A stretch of DNA of 64,000 bases, taken from positions 1 through 64,000 of the forward strand of contig NZ_BOOQ01000027.1 in NCBI RefSeq assembly GCF_016863315.1, given 5' to 3'. Below are positions 15,689 to 23,142 of the stretch, one piece after another (positions within the stretch are counted from its first letter, which is position 1; every line of letters begins with the position of its first letter). The stretch is from Planotetraspora silvatica (GTDB taxonomy: Bacteria; Actinomycetota; Actinomycetes; Streptosporangiales; Streptosporangiaceae). Under the pieces are notes generated by a model. It did not search any database. It saw only the letters and a list, made by a program, of their open reading frames with translations, and had not been told where the DNA came from. Made by a program: the position numbers and the translations under genes.

Positions 15689-16272
15689 TCATGTCATTGG
15701 GCGTGATCATGCACAGATTCGGTGGTGGCCCACCTGACCTGCACAGACACCGTCCGTGATCATGCATACTGTCGGGAAATGCCCCACTGGCCTGCACCGA
15801 TTCCCGTCGTGATCATGCACACCTTCGGGGGAGTGCCCGCTTACCTGCGGAAAGGCCGGTCGTGATCATGCGCAGATTCGCGCGCCTGCCGGATGACCTG
15901 GCCAAGCCCCATCCGTGATCATGCGCGACAAGGCCCCGCCTGCCGTACGGCACGAGCCGAAACGGGCGCCGACACCCGGCGTGATCAGTGTGGGTTGCCC
16001 CTGTGGCCTGCACGTGCATGATCGCAGCCGGTGTACGGCCAGGCCGGGGCCTGTTCTTCTGAATGCATGCATGATCATCAAATGTGAATGCGCTGGCCGG
16101 AGGCCTTTCGCGCGAAGGTGTGCATGATCACGGAAGGCGTCTGTGCAGGCCAGGTCGGCCGCTGCCGAATCTGTGCATGATCACGGCAGGGGTTTGGGCA
16201 GGTCGGATGGGGTGCCGACGAATCTGTGCATGATCACGCACAAAGACATGATCGCGCCCAAAGACATGATCA
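15686..16272. repeat. 587-bp inverted-symmetric array of TGATCATGCA repeats with 18-bp terminal inverted repeats
   Basis: The ends are TGATCATGTCATTGGGCG (15686-15703) and its complement with one change (16255-16272), so they are 18-bp inverted repeats at 17 of 18 positions. Inside, TGATCATGC heads occur at 15704, 15757, 15810, 15863 and 15916 (exact 53-bp steps), then a degenerate TGATCA at 15982. Inverted heads TGCATGATC start at 16015, 16068, 16121, 16174 and 16227 (again exact 53-bp steps), then 16245 and 16263 (18-bp steps). Best-conserved units read TGATCATGCACAGATTCGG, about 11 variable bases, then a CTGACCTGCACAGA-like block. The 53-bp period is not a multiple of three, and no frame is maintained. 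The array fills the whole gap between two convergent genes. Function unknown. Confidence 0.9.
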
Positions 16273-16620
16273 CGGCTCGGGGGAGGCTTCCCATTCGTGG
16301 CAGGGGCGCAGCGCGTAGTGGTGGTAGATGATGATGCAGATCGCCAGGCGGGGGTCCCCCTCCGGGTCGTCGTCCGCCTGCTCCAGGCCGTCCGCCCGTT
16401 CCCAGTCGAGGTAGGCGGCGTCCACGGGGTCCTCGCCGTCCAGAAGTCCCCGGCCGTCGGAGTCGGTCAGGTCGTCCGGGTCGACGACGCCGTCGAGGTC
16501 CGGGTCCTCCAGCAGGTCCGCCGCACTCACGATCTGCCCCGCCGGGCCGCAGATGCAGTCCGGCGTGCCCTCATGGCTGATGACGTCGTCGAGCGGCATC
16601 ACGTGAACGAACTTGTTCAT
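16270..16620 (-). CDS. small acidic protein with HxxxxDCxCGP motif
   Basis: A 116-residue, strongly acidic protein. The N-terminus MNKFVHVMPLDDVISHEGTP continues as DCICGP (His16, Cys22, Cys24, Gly25, Pro26), a pattern I associate with short proteins in actinophages and actinobacterial genomes that carry a histidine and DCxCGP. The middle (about residues 35-90) is Asp-rich with repeated DPD-like patterns, and the C-terminus is hydrophobic then polar (AICIIIYHHY). GGAGGGG lies upstream of the ATG at 16620. Its TGA stop is the outer end of the repeat element, mirroring the TetR gene on the other side. Role unknown; metal binding is a guess. Confidence 0.6.
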   Translation of the reverse strand: MNKFVHVMPLDDVISHEGTPDCICGPAGQIVSAADLLEDPDLDGVVDPDDLTDSDGRGLLDGEDPVDAAYLDWERADGLEQADDDPEGDPRLAICIIIYHHYALRPCHEWEASPEP

Positions 16621-16740
16621 ACCCCCTCCTGGCCCTCAATTGCCGGTCACATTACCTAAAACAGGCATAAAGCGGAACAAAATGGGCGAAAGTTGTACCA
16701 AAGCTCCTGTCGCGATGGGGAGTCCCGGTAGGCCGTTGAC

Positions 16741-16767
16741 GTTTGTTCGGATGGACGGCAAACTAAC
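16741..16767. promoter_or_regulatory. candidate ROK-type operator upstream of the xyloside operon
   Basis: GTTTGTTC (16741-16748) and AAACTAAC (16760-16767) form an imperfect inverted repeat with an 11-bp spacer, 36 bp before the GH31 start. The half-site resembles GTTAGTT found upstream of the ROK regulator gene at 24598. The link to the ROK protein is an inference from that similarity. Confidence 0.35.
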
Positions 16768-16802
16768 TCCACAGTCTTCACATCGACGATGGAGTGTCGC
16801 AA

Positions 16803-19085
16803 ATGCCGTACCGCCCCCCTCTGATCGCGCGCGAGTACTTCGTGGCGGACCCGCCCGAGCTTCCCGTGCGGGAGCCGGGGGAGACGGGCCTGTCGGCGGT
16901 GACGCGGGCGGAGGTCGTGTCCTCGGACGGCGACGGCGTCATCCTCAAGGGCGCCACCTCGGCGGACGAGACGCTCGTCGTGCAGGTCACGGTGGCGGGG
17001 GAGGGCGTCATCCGGGTCAGGCTCGGCGCCGAGGCCGACGCCCGCAGTCGCGCCGCCCAGGTGATCACCATGGTCACCCCCGGCCGGTACGGCGAAGCGG
17101 TCGTGGAGGCGGGGCACAGCCGGGTGATCGTCGACGCGGGCTCGCTCCGGGCGGAGATCAGGCTCGATCCGTGGAACGTGCGCTTCACCGACAGCGCCGG
17201 CCGGACCCTGGTCGAGCAGGACCCGGGACGCCCGGACATCAGCGGCAGGCTCCGCACGCTGCCCTTCGGCCGGTCGAGCGTCGAGGGGGTGCCCGTGGCC
17301 TATCACGAGACGTTCGCCGCCCCGGCCGACGAGGCGTTCGGCGGCTTCGGCGAGTCGTTCACGCCAGTGAACAAGCGCGGGCAGCGGCCGCTGATGTGGA
17401 ACTTCGACGCCTTCGGCGCGGAGTCGCAGCGCGCGTACAAGAACGTGCCGTTCTACCTGTCCAGCAGGGGATACGGCCTCCTGGTCGACAGCGGATCACC
17501 GGTGGAGTTCGACGTCTGCCAGTCCACGCACAGCGACGTGCAGATCATCGTGCCGGACGACCTGATCGACTACTACGTGATCGCGGGGCCGAGCCCTGCG
17601 GACGTGCTCACCCGGTTCGGGCGGCTCACCGGAAAGCCCGAACTGCCGCCGAAGTGGGCGTTCGGCACGTGGATCTCCTCAGGGTTCTTCCGGGACACCC
17701 AGGAGCGCGTGCTGGAACGGGCCGGAAAGATCAGAGAAAGGGGAATCCCCTGTGACGTCCTCCACCTCGACACCTACTGGCAGGTCGGCGACCACTGGTC
17801 GGACATGCGGTGGGACCCCGAGACCTTCCCCGACCCCGTGGGGATGCTGACCGCCCTGAAGGAGCAGGGCTTCAAGGTCTGCCTCTGGATGAATCCGTAT
17901 ATTTCACATCTCAGCCCGGCCTTTTCGGAAGCGGCCGAGAACGGATACCTCCTCAGGAGGCAGGATGGCGAGGTCTACGTGGCCGACTCCTGGCACGGTT
18001 CCCATCCGGCCTGCGGCATCGTCGACTTCACGAACCCCGCGGCCGTCGGCTGGTTCAAGGGACTGCTCCGCGACCGCCTGCACGAGGGCGTCTCGGTCTT
18101 CAAGACCGACTTCGCGGAGGGCGTCCCGGCCGACGCGGTGGCCTTCAACGGGATGACGGGCACCGACCTGCACAACGTCTACGCGCTGCTGTTCAACGAC
18201 GCCGTCTCCGAGGTCACCCGTGAGGTCGCCGGCCACGGCATGGTCTGGGCGCGCTCGTCCTATCTGGGCGGCCAGCGGCACGCCGCGCAGTGGAGCGGCG
18301 ACGTCGACGCCACCTACCCCGCGATGGGCAGCACGATCAGGGGCGGTCTGTCGCACGGCCTGTCGGGCATCCCGTTCTGGACCCACGACGCGGGCGGTTT
18401 CACCGGGACGCCCACGCCCGACCTCTACATCCGCTGGTCGCAGTTCAGCGCTCTGTCCCCGCTCGTCCGCTTCCACGGAACCACCAGCCGGGAGCCGTGG
18501 CAGTTCCCCGCACACGCCGAGCGTGGGGCCGTCGAGGCGATCCGGCTGCGCTACCGGCTCATGCCGTACATCTACTCCGCGGCGGTCACGGCGGCCGAGA
18601 CGGGGGCGCCGATGATGCGGGCGCTCTGCGTCGACCACCCGGACGACCCCGTCGCGTGGCAGGCCGACCTCGAGTACCTCCTCGGGACCGACCTGCTCGT
18701 GGCCCCCATGATCTCGGCCGACGGAACCCGGAAGGTCTACCTGCCCGCGGGGGTGTGGGTGGACTGGTGGACCGGGGAGGCGTTCGACGGCGGTCGTCAC
18801 ATCACGGTCTCGCCGCCGCTGGACCAGATCCCCCTGTTCGTACGGCACGGCGCGCTCATCCCGGTGACCGAACCGGGCGACACGGTGGGCGAGGACGCAC
18901 CGGTCACCCTGGTCGCCTTCGGCGTTCCCGAGAGCGAGAGCCGTACGACCATCAGGGACCCGGCCGGCGACACCGCGGTCACCGCCGTGCGGGACGGCGA
19001 CCGCCTGGTCGTCACGGTCGACGGTCCCCAGCGGATCTCCGGCGTCGAGTTCACAGGCCCCGGCGTCCCGGTCGTCATCAACTAG
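16803..19085 (+). CDS. GH31 alpha-xylosidase, YicI type
   Basis: A 760-residue GH31 enzyme. An N-terminal beta-sandwich (GFGESFTPVNKRGQ at about 181-194) is followed by the barrel: FGTWISSGFFRD, the nucleophile Asp436 in FKTDFAEGVP, and acid/base Asp500 in WSGDVDATYP. The KTDF(A/G)E context is the alpha-xylosidase (YicI) form rather than that of alpha-glucosidases. No signal peptide is visible, so it should be cytoplasmic. The ATG at 16803 was chosen because TGGAG sits 8 bp upstream. It is the first gene of an operon with an ABC importer and would release xylose from imported alpha-xylosides such as isoprimeverose or xyloglucan oligosaccharides. Confidence 0.92.
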   Translation: MPYRPPLIAREYFVADPPELPVREPGETGLSAVTRAEVVSSDGDGVILKGATSADETLVVQVTVAGEGVIRVRLGAEADARSRAAQVITMVTPGRYGEAVVEAGHSRVIVDAGSLRAEIRLDPWNVRFTDSAGRTLVEQDPGRPDISGRLRTLPFGRSSVEGVPVAYHETFAAPADEAFGGFGESFTPVNKRGQRPLMWNFDAFGAESQRAYKNVPFYLSSRGYGLLVDSGSPVEFDVCQSTHSDVQIIVPDDLIDYYVIAGPSPADVLTRFGRLTGKPELPPKWAFGTWISSGFFRDTQERVLERAGKIRERGIPCDVLHLDTYWQVGDHWSDMRWDPETFPDPVGMLTALKEQGFKVCLWMNPYISHLSPAFSEAAENGYLLRRQDGEVYVADSWHGSHPACGIVDFTNPAAVGWFKGLLRDRLHEGVSVFKTDFAEGVPADAVAFNGMTGTDLHNVYALLFNDAVSEVTREVAGHGMVWARSSYLGGQRHAAQWSGDVDATYPAMGSTIRGGLSHGLSGIPFWTHDAGGFTGTPTPDLYIRWSQFSALSPLVRFHGTTSREPWQFPAHAERGAVEAIRLRYRLMPYIYSAAVTAAETGAPMMRALCVDHPDDPVAWQADLEYLLGTDLLVAPMISADGTRKVYLPAGVWVDWWTGEAFDGGRHITVSPPLDQIPLFVRHGALIPVTEPGDTVGEDAPVTLVAFGVPESESRTTIRDPAGDTAVTAVRDGDRLVVTVDGPQRISGVEFTGPGVPVVIN

Positions 19086-19108
19086 CACGAACCCCCTGGA
19101 GAATGACC

Positions 19109-20419
19109 ATGCTGAAGATAGGCAGGACGGCCGCGGCGGCTGTGCTGGCCGCCTCCGCGCTGGTGCTCGCCGCGTGCGGCGGGTCGGGCGATCCGGGCGG
19201 CGGCTCCTCGTCGGGCCCGCGGACCCTCACGCTCTGGCACTACGAGGGCGCCGACAGCGCCATGGGCAAAGCCTGGGCGCAGGCGATCAAGGAGTTCGAG
19301 ACGAGCCACCCCGGCGTCACGGTGAAGTTCGAGGAGAAGGGCTTCGAGCAGATCCAGAAGACCGCGGGCATGGTCCTCAACTCCGACGAGGCGCCCGACG
19401 TCATGGAGTACAACAAGGGCAACGCGACGGCCGGCCTGCTGTCCAAGCAGGGGCTGCTGACCGACCTGTCCGACGAGGCCGCCAAGCGCGGCTGGGACAA
19501 GCTGCTCAGCCCGTCACTCCAGACCACGGCCCGCTACGACGACCGCGGCATCATGGGCTCCGGCAAGTGGTTCGGCATCCCCAACTACGCCGAATACGTG
19601 ATGGTCTACTACAACAAGGACGCCTTCAAGAAGCAGGGCATCGAGGTGCCCACGACCTTCGACGAGTTCACCGCCGCGCTGGACACGTTCGCCAAGGCCG
19701 GCATCACGCCGATCGCCACAGGGGGCGCGGAGTACCCGGCCCAGCAGATCATGTACCTGCTCGCGCTGAGCAAGGCCGATCGCGCCTGGGTCGACGGCTT
19801 CCAGCAGTACAAGGGCAAGGTCGACTTCCACGGGCCCGAGTTCACCTACGGCGCGCAGACGTTCGCCGACTGGGTGAAGAAGGGCTACATCAGCAAGGAC
19901 TCGGCCGGGATCAAGGCCGAGGACATGGGGGTCTCCTTCATCGGCGGCAAGTTCCCGATCATGATCTCCGGCAGCTGGTGGTACGGCAGATTCCAGGAGC
20001 AGATCAAGGACTTCGACTGGGGTTCGTTCCTGTGGCCGGGCGGCGCGATGGCGCCCGGGTCGAGCGGCAACCTGTGGGTCGTCCCCGAGAAGGCCAAGAA
20101 CAAGGACCTCGCCTACGACTTCATCGACATCACGATGAACAAGGACATCCAGAATCTGCTGGGGAACTCGGGCGGCCTGCCCGTCGCCGCCGACCCGGGC
20201 GCGATCACCGACCCCAAGAGCAAGGAACTGGTGGAGAACTTCAACAAGCTCTCCTCCCAGGACGGCCTGGCCTTCTACCCCGACTGGCCGGCTCCCGGCT
20301 ACTACGACGTGCTCGTCGCGGGCGTGCAGGAGCTGATCAACGGCAGCAAGACCCCCGAGCAGGTGCTCGACGAGATCGCCGGGCCGTACGACGACAACCT
20401 CGCCGACATCGGGAACTGA
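19109..20419 (+). CDS. sugar-binding lipoprotein of ABC importer (xyloside locus)
   Basis: A 436-residue solute-binding protein, family 1. The signal sequence ends in the lipobox LAAC (residues 20-23), giving lipidation at Cys23, followed by a Gly/Ser linker and TLTLWHYEGADSAMGKAW. The ATG at 19109 has GGAG 7 bp upstream; an in-frame ATG at 19103 is too close to that sequence. It lies 23 bp after the GH31 gene, before two permeases. It should bind the sugar that the GH31 enzyme degrades, probably an alpha-xylosylated oligosaccharide. Confidence 0.9.
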   Translation: MLKIGRTAAAAVLAASALVLAACGGSGDPGGGSSSGPRTLTLWHYEGADSAMGKAWAQAIKEFETSHPGVTVKFEEKGFEQIQKTAGMVLNSDEAPDVMEYNKGNATAGLLSKQGLLTDLSDEAAKRGWDKLLSPSLQTTARYDDRGIMGSGKWFGIPNYAEYVMVYYNKDAFKKQGIEVPTTFDEFTAALDTFAKAGITPIATGGAEYPAQQIMYLLALSKADRAWVDGFQQYKGKVDFHGPEFTYGAQTFADWVKKGYISKDSAGIKAEDMGVSFIGGKFPIMISGSWWYGRFQEQIKDFDWGSFLWPGGAMAPGSSGNLWVVPEKAKNKDLAYDFIDITMNKDIQNLLGNSGGLPVAADPGAITDPKSKELVENFNKLSSQDGLAFYPDWPAPGYYDVLVAGVQELINGSKTPEQVLDEIAGPYDDNLADIGN

Positions 20420-20442
20420 CCGCCCGACGCGAACGCAAGGCT

Positions 20443-20477
20443 CCCGGCGGCAGGGGTGACCGGCTCCCGCCGCCGGG
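20443..20477 (+). promoter_or_regulatory. intercistronic hairpin between binding protein and permease
   Basis: CCCGGCGGC (20443-20451) pairs perfectly with GCCGCCGGG (20469-20477) across a 17-base loop. Stable hairpins directly after binding-protein genes commonly keep the upstream message in excess over the permeases, which is the likely role here. Confidence 0.55.
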
Positions 20478-20498
20478 CATATTCCGAAAGGTCTGCTC

Positions 20499-21380
20499 AT
20501 GGCGCCATCCCCGGTGCGTCCCCGAGGGCGAGGCGGCTACTGGCTCTTCCTGATCCCCGGCTTCGTGCTCTTCACCGTGGTCATCGTCGTGCCGTTCGTC
20601 ATGAACGTGGCGACGAGCTTCACCCGCTGGTCCGGGGTCGGCACTCCCACCTGGATCGGCTTCGGCAACTACACGAAGCTGTTCGAGGACGAGCGGTTCT
20701 GGACGTCGTTCGAGCACAACGCCGCCCTGATCGTCGCCATGGCCGTCGTGCCGACCGTGATCGGGCTCGTGCTCTCCGCGGCCCTGTTCGACTACATCGG
20801 CAAGAAGTTCGGCCCGCGTACGGCCTCCGCCCTGCGCGCGGCGTACTACCTGCCACAGGTGCTGCCCGTCGCCGTGGCGGGCGTGGTGTGGAACTGGATG
20901 TTGCACCCGTCGTACGGCGCCGTCAACGCGATCTTCGGGACGAAGGTCAACTGGCTGGGAGACCCCGGCCTCGCCCTCGCCACGGTCATGGCGATCATGG
21001 TGTGGTTCCAGCTCGGCTACCCGGTCGTCATCTTCATGGCCGGCCTCCAGCGGGCCGACCCCGCGCTGCACGAGGCCGCCGAGATCGACGGCGCCTCGTG
21101 GTGGCGCCGGTTCTGGCACATCACGATCCCGCAGATCAGGCCGGAGATCTTCGTCGTGCTTCTCACCTGCACGATCGCCGCCCTGAAGGTGTTCGGGCCG
21201 ATCTTCGTGCTCACCCGGGGCGGGCCGGGGAACGCGACGATGGTGCCCTCGTACTTCTCGTATCTGAACTTCTTCGAGAAGGCCAACGTCGGGTACGGCT
21301 CGGCCATCGCGACCGTCCTCGCCCTGATCATCGTCGTCGTGACCTTTCTCTTCCTGCGCGTCCAGGAGCGTGACTCATGA
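20499..21380 (+). CDS. ABC sugar transporter permease, MalF type
   Basis: A 293-residue protein with six hydrophobic segments starting at GYWLFLIPGFVLFTVVIVV. The EAA loop is LHEAAEIDGASWWRRFWHITIP. It is the first permease of the CUT1 importer in the GH31 operon, and its stop overlaps the start of the next permease (ATGA). As in the galactan locus, no ATPase gene accompanies it, which suggests use of a shared MsiK-type ATPase. Confidence 0.92.
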   Translation: MAPSPVRPRGRGGYWLFLIPGFVLFTVVIVVPFVMNVATSFTRWSGVGTPTWIGFGNYTKLFEDERFWTSFEHNAALIVAMAVVPTVIGLVLSAALFDYIGKKFGPRTASALRAAYYLPQVLPVAVAGVVWNWMLHPSYGAVNAIFGTKVNWLGDPGLALATVMAIMVWFQLGYPVVIFMAGLQRADPALHEAAEIDGASWWRRFWHITIPQIRPEIFVVLLTCTIAALKVFGPIFVLTRGGPGNATMVPSYFSYLNFFEKANVGYGSAIATVLALIIVVVTFLFLRVQERDS

Positions 21381-22216
21381 GTGCGGAACGCCCGGTCCGC
21401 GCCCCCGGGAGATGGGCGGTGCTGGCGGCCCTCGCGGTGCTGGCCGTCGTGATGTCGTCCCCGTTCCTGATCGTCACGCTCAACGCGTTCAAGTCGCCCG
21501 CGGAGTACTCCTCAGGCGGGCCGCTGAGCCTGCCCAAGGGCCTGTACCTCGACGGGATCATCGACTTCTGGAACCGGGTCGACTTCGGCGAGAAGCTCTG
21601 GAACAGCCTCCTCATCAGTGGCGCGGTCGCGATCGGGGCGGTGGTGCTGTCCGTGCTCAACGCGTACGCGCTGGGGATCGGCAGGGTGCGGGGCCGGTTG
21701 TGGATCCTGGTGCTGTTCCTGGTCGCCAACACGCTGCCGCAGGAGTCGCTCGTCTACCCGCTGTACTACCTGTCGAAGGAAGTGGGGCTCTACGACTCGA
21801 AACTCGCGGTGATCCTGATCTTCACCGTCATCCAGGCGGCGTTCGGGACCTATCTGCTCTCGTCGGTGCTCGGGCAGTTCCCCCGCGAGATCCTCGAAGC
21901 GGCCTCGATCGACGGGGCGGGCAAGTGGCGGGCGCTGTCGCGGATCGTCGTCCCGATCAGCCGCCCGACGTTGTCGGTACTGCTGATCTTCTTCTTCATC
22001 TGGACGTGGAACGAGTTCTTCCTGCCGCTGATCTTCCTGATCTCCAACGACAACCAGACCGTGCCGGTCGCCCTCGGCGTCCTGCAGGGGGAGAAGATGA
22101 TGGACGCCACCATGTCGAGCGCCTCGGCGCTGCTCGGCATCGTGCCGGCCGTCGCCTTCTTCCTCATCTTCCAGCGCACGCTGACCAGGGGAGTCACGGT
22201 CGGCGCCATCAAGTGA
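21377..22216 (+). CDS. ABC sugar transporter permease, MalG type
   Basis: A 279-residue membrane protein with six hydrophobic segments and the EAA motif ILEAASIDGAGKWRALSRIVVP. It is the last gene of the GH31-transporter operon and is followed 11 bp later by a GC hairpin. It partners with the MalF-type permease immediately upstream. Confidence 0.92.
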   Translation: MSAERPVRAPGRWAVLAALAVLAVVMSSPFLIVTLNAFKSPAEYSSGGPLSLPKGLYLDGIIDFWNRVDFGEKLWNSLLISGAVAIGAVVLSVLNAYALGIGRVRGRLWILVLFLVANTLPQESLVYPLYYLSKEVGLYDSKLAVILIFTVIQAAFGTYLLSSVLGQFPREILEAASIDGAGKWRALSRIVVPISRPTLSVLLIFFFIWTWNEFFLPLIFLISNDNQTVPVALGVLQGEKMMDATMSSASALLGIVPAVAFFLIFQRTLTRGVTVGAIK

Positions 22217-22226
22217 GGATGATTCC

Positions 22227-22257
22227 GGGCGCCGCGTGCCCCTCGGGCGCGGCGCCC
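22227..22257 (+). terminator. GC hairpin after the xyloside transporter operon
   Basis: GGGCGCCGC at 22227-22235 pairs with GCGGCGCCC at 22249-22257 around a 13-base loop. It begins 11 bp after the permease stop. There is no T-tract, as is common in high-GC actinomycetes. Confidence 0.6.
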
Positions 22258-22371
22258 AGGGCCGGTGATGAAAGTCCTGGTCAGTGCGTTGTTATGCGCC
22301 GTACATCGCGGTTCGCCGATGTGGCCGGAGGGGTATGCCGGACTCGATATCGGCTAACCCGGGGGTGAACC

Positions 22372-22626
22372 ATGGCGACCTGCGAGGTCTGCGGCAACGA
22401 TTACGACATGGCTTTCGAGGTGCACGCGCAGGGGGCGGTGCACACCTTTGACAGCTTCGAGTGCGCGATCACCCGGATGGCGCCCGTCTGCGAACACTGC
22501 TCGTGCCGCATCGTCGGTCACGGTGTGGCGGTGGACGGGCAGTTCTACTGCTGCGCCCACTGCGCGCGGGAGGCCGGGGCGACGATGGTCGCCGACCGTG
22601 AGACGGCTCCCGGCGGGCGGCGGTAG
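22372..22626 (+). CDS. small Cys-rich (zinc-binding) protein
   Basis: An 84-residue protein with nine cysteines: C4, C7, C31, C40, C43, C45, C60, C61 and C64, with His at 24, 42, 50 and 63. The pattern CEVCGNDYD ... FDSFECAI ... CEHCSCRIVGHG ... FYCCAHC is that of a conserved actinobacterial family of small metal-binding, metallothionein- or zinc-ribbon-like proteins. GGGGGTG lies 5 bp before the ATG. It is transcribed alone after the terminator of the sugar transporter operon. Likely roles are metal buffering or protein binding; neither is shown by the sequence. Confidence 0.8.
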   Translation: MATCEVCGNDYDMAFEVHAQGAVHTFDSFECAITRMAPVCEHCSCRIVGHGVAVDGQFYCCAHCAREAGATMVADRETAPGGRR

Positions 22627-22634
22627 TCCCGGGG

Positions 22635-22982
22635 TCAGGACTCGAAGGCGATCAGACGGATGATCACATAGCCCTCGCCGTCGGGGACGGGAGGGAACGT
22701 GGTGCCGGGCACGGCGTCGAACACGCTCGGACGCTCTGCCCGGGTCACCACGCCGAACATGTCGCCCGGCAGCGTCATGCCGAACACGTGCGCCCGCTTG
22801 GCCGCCGCGTAGAAGCTGCCGCCCGCCTCCAGGTCCGCGGCGACCGCCGCCGCGGCCCGGTGGTCGACGAGCCGCAGGTACGCGACACGCGCCTTGTCCG
22901 GCTTCGCTGTCTGTGCACTGAGATAGTCCTCGATCTCCCAGATGAGAAGCTCACTGAGATACCGCGAGGTGTCCTTCCACAT
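22635..22982 (-). CDS. uncharacterised protein with weak PpiC-like C-terminus
   Basis: A 115-residue protein if it starts at the ATG at 22982; a GTG at 23057 would add 25 residues, but neither start has a clear ribosome-binding site. The N-terminal half is helical (DTSRYLSELLIWEIEDYL ... DKARVAYLRLVDHRAAA). The C-terminal pattern GDMFGVVTRAE ... PPVPDGEGYVIIRL loosely resembles the core of parvulin (PpiC/SurA) prolyl isomerases. That resemblance is weak, so the function is left open. It converges with the Cys-rich gene, with 8 bp between the stops, and is divergent from the transhydrogenase gene. Confidence 0.55.
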   Translation of the reverse strand: MWKDTSRYLSELLIWEIEDYLSAQTAKPDKARVAYLRLVDHRAAAAVAADLEAGGSFYAAAKRAHVFGMTLPGDMFGVVTRAERPSVFDAVPGTTFPPVPDGEGYVIIRLIAFES

Positions 22983-23142
22983 ACCTGGCAGCGTGCCTTG
23001 TACCGCTTGCGTATGAGTTGCACTTGAATTGCCGGGGCCGGTGACCGCCCGAAACACGTCGGCGTGAATTCACGCCGAACAATGCGCGAGGTGAAGGGTG
23101 GAAGGCCTTTCCGGCGCCGTCTTCGCCACTCACACTAGCCCT

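Noticed and set aside
15686-16272. CRISPR array
   Set aside because: Repeats are regular, but the conserved head is only about 18-19 bp, parts of the spacers are also conserved between units, orientation flips in the middle, and no cas gene is present.
15686-16272. Small coding frames inside the repeat array
   Set aside because: The unit length of 53 bp shifts frame at each copy, and no frame has a ribosome-binding site or consistent protein pattern.
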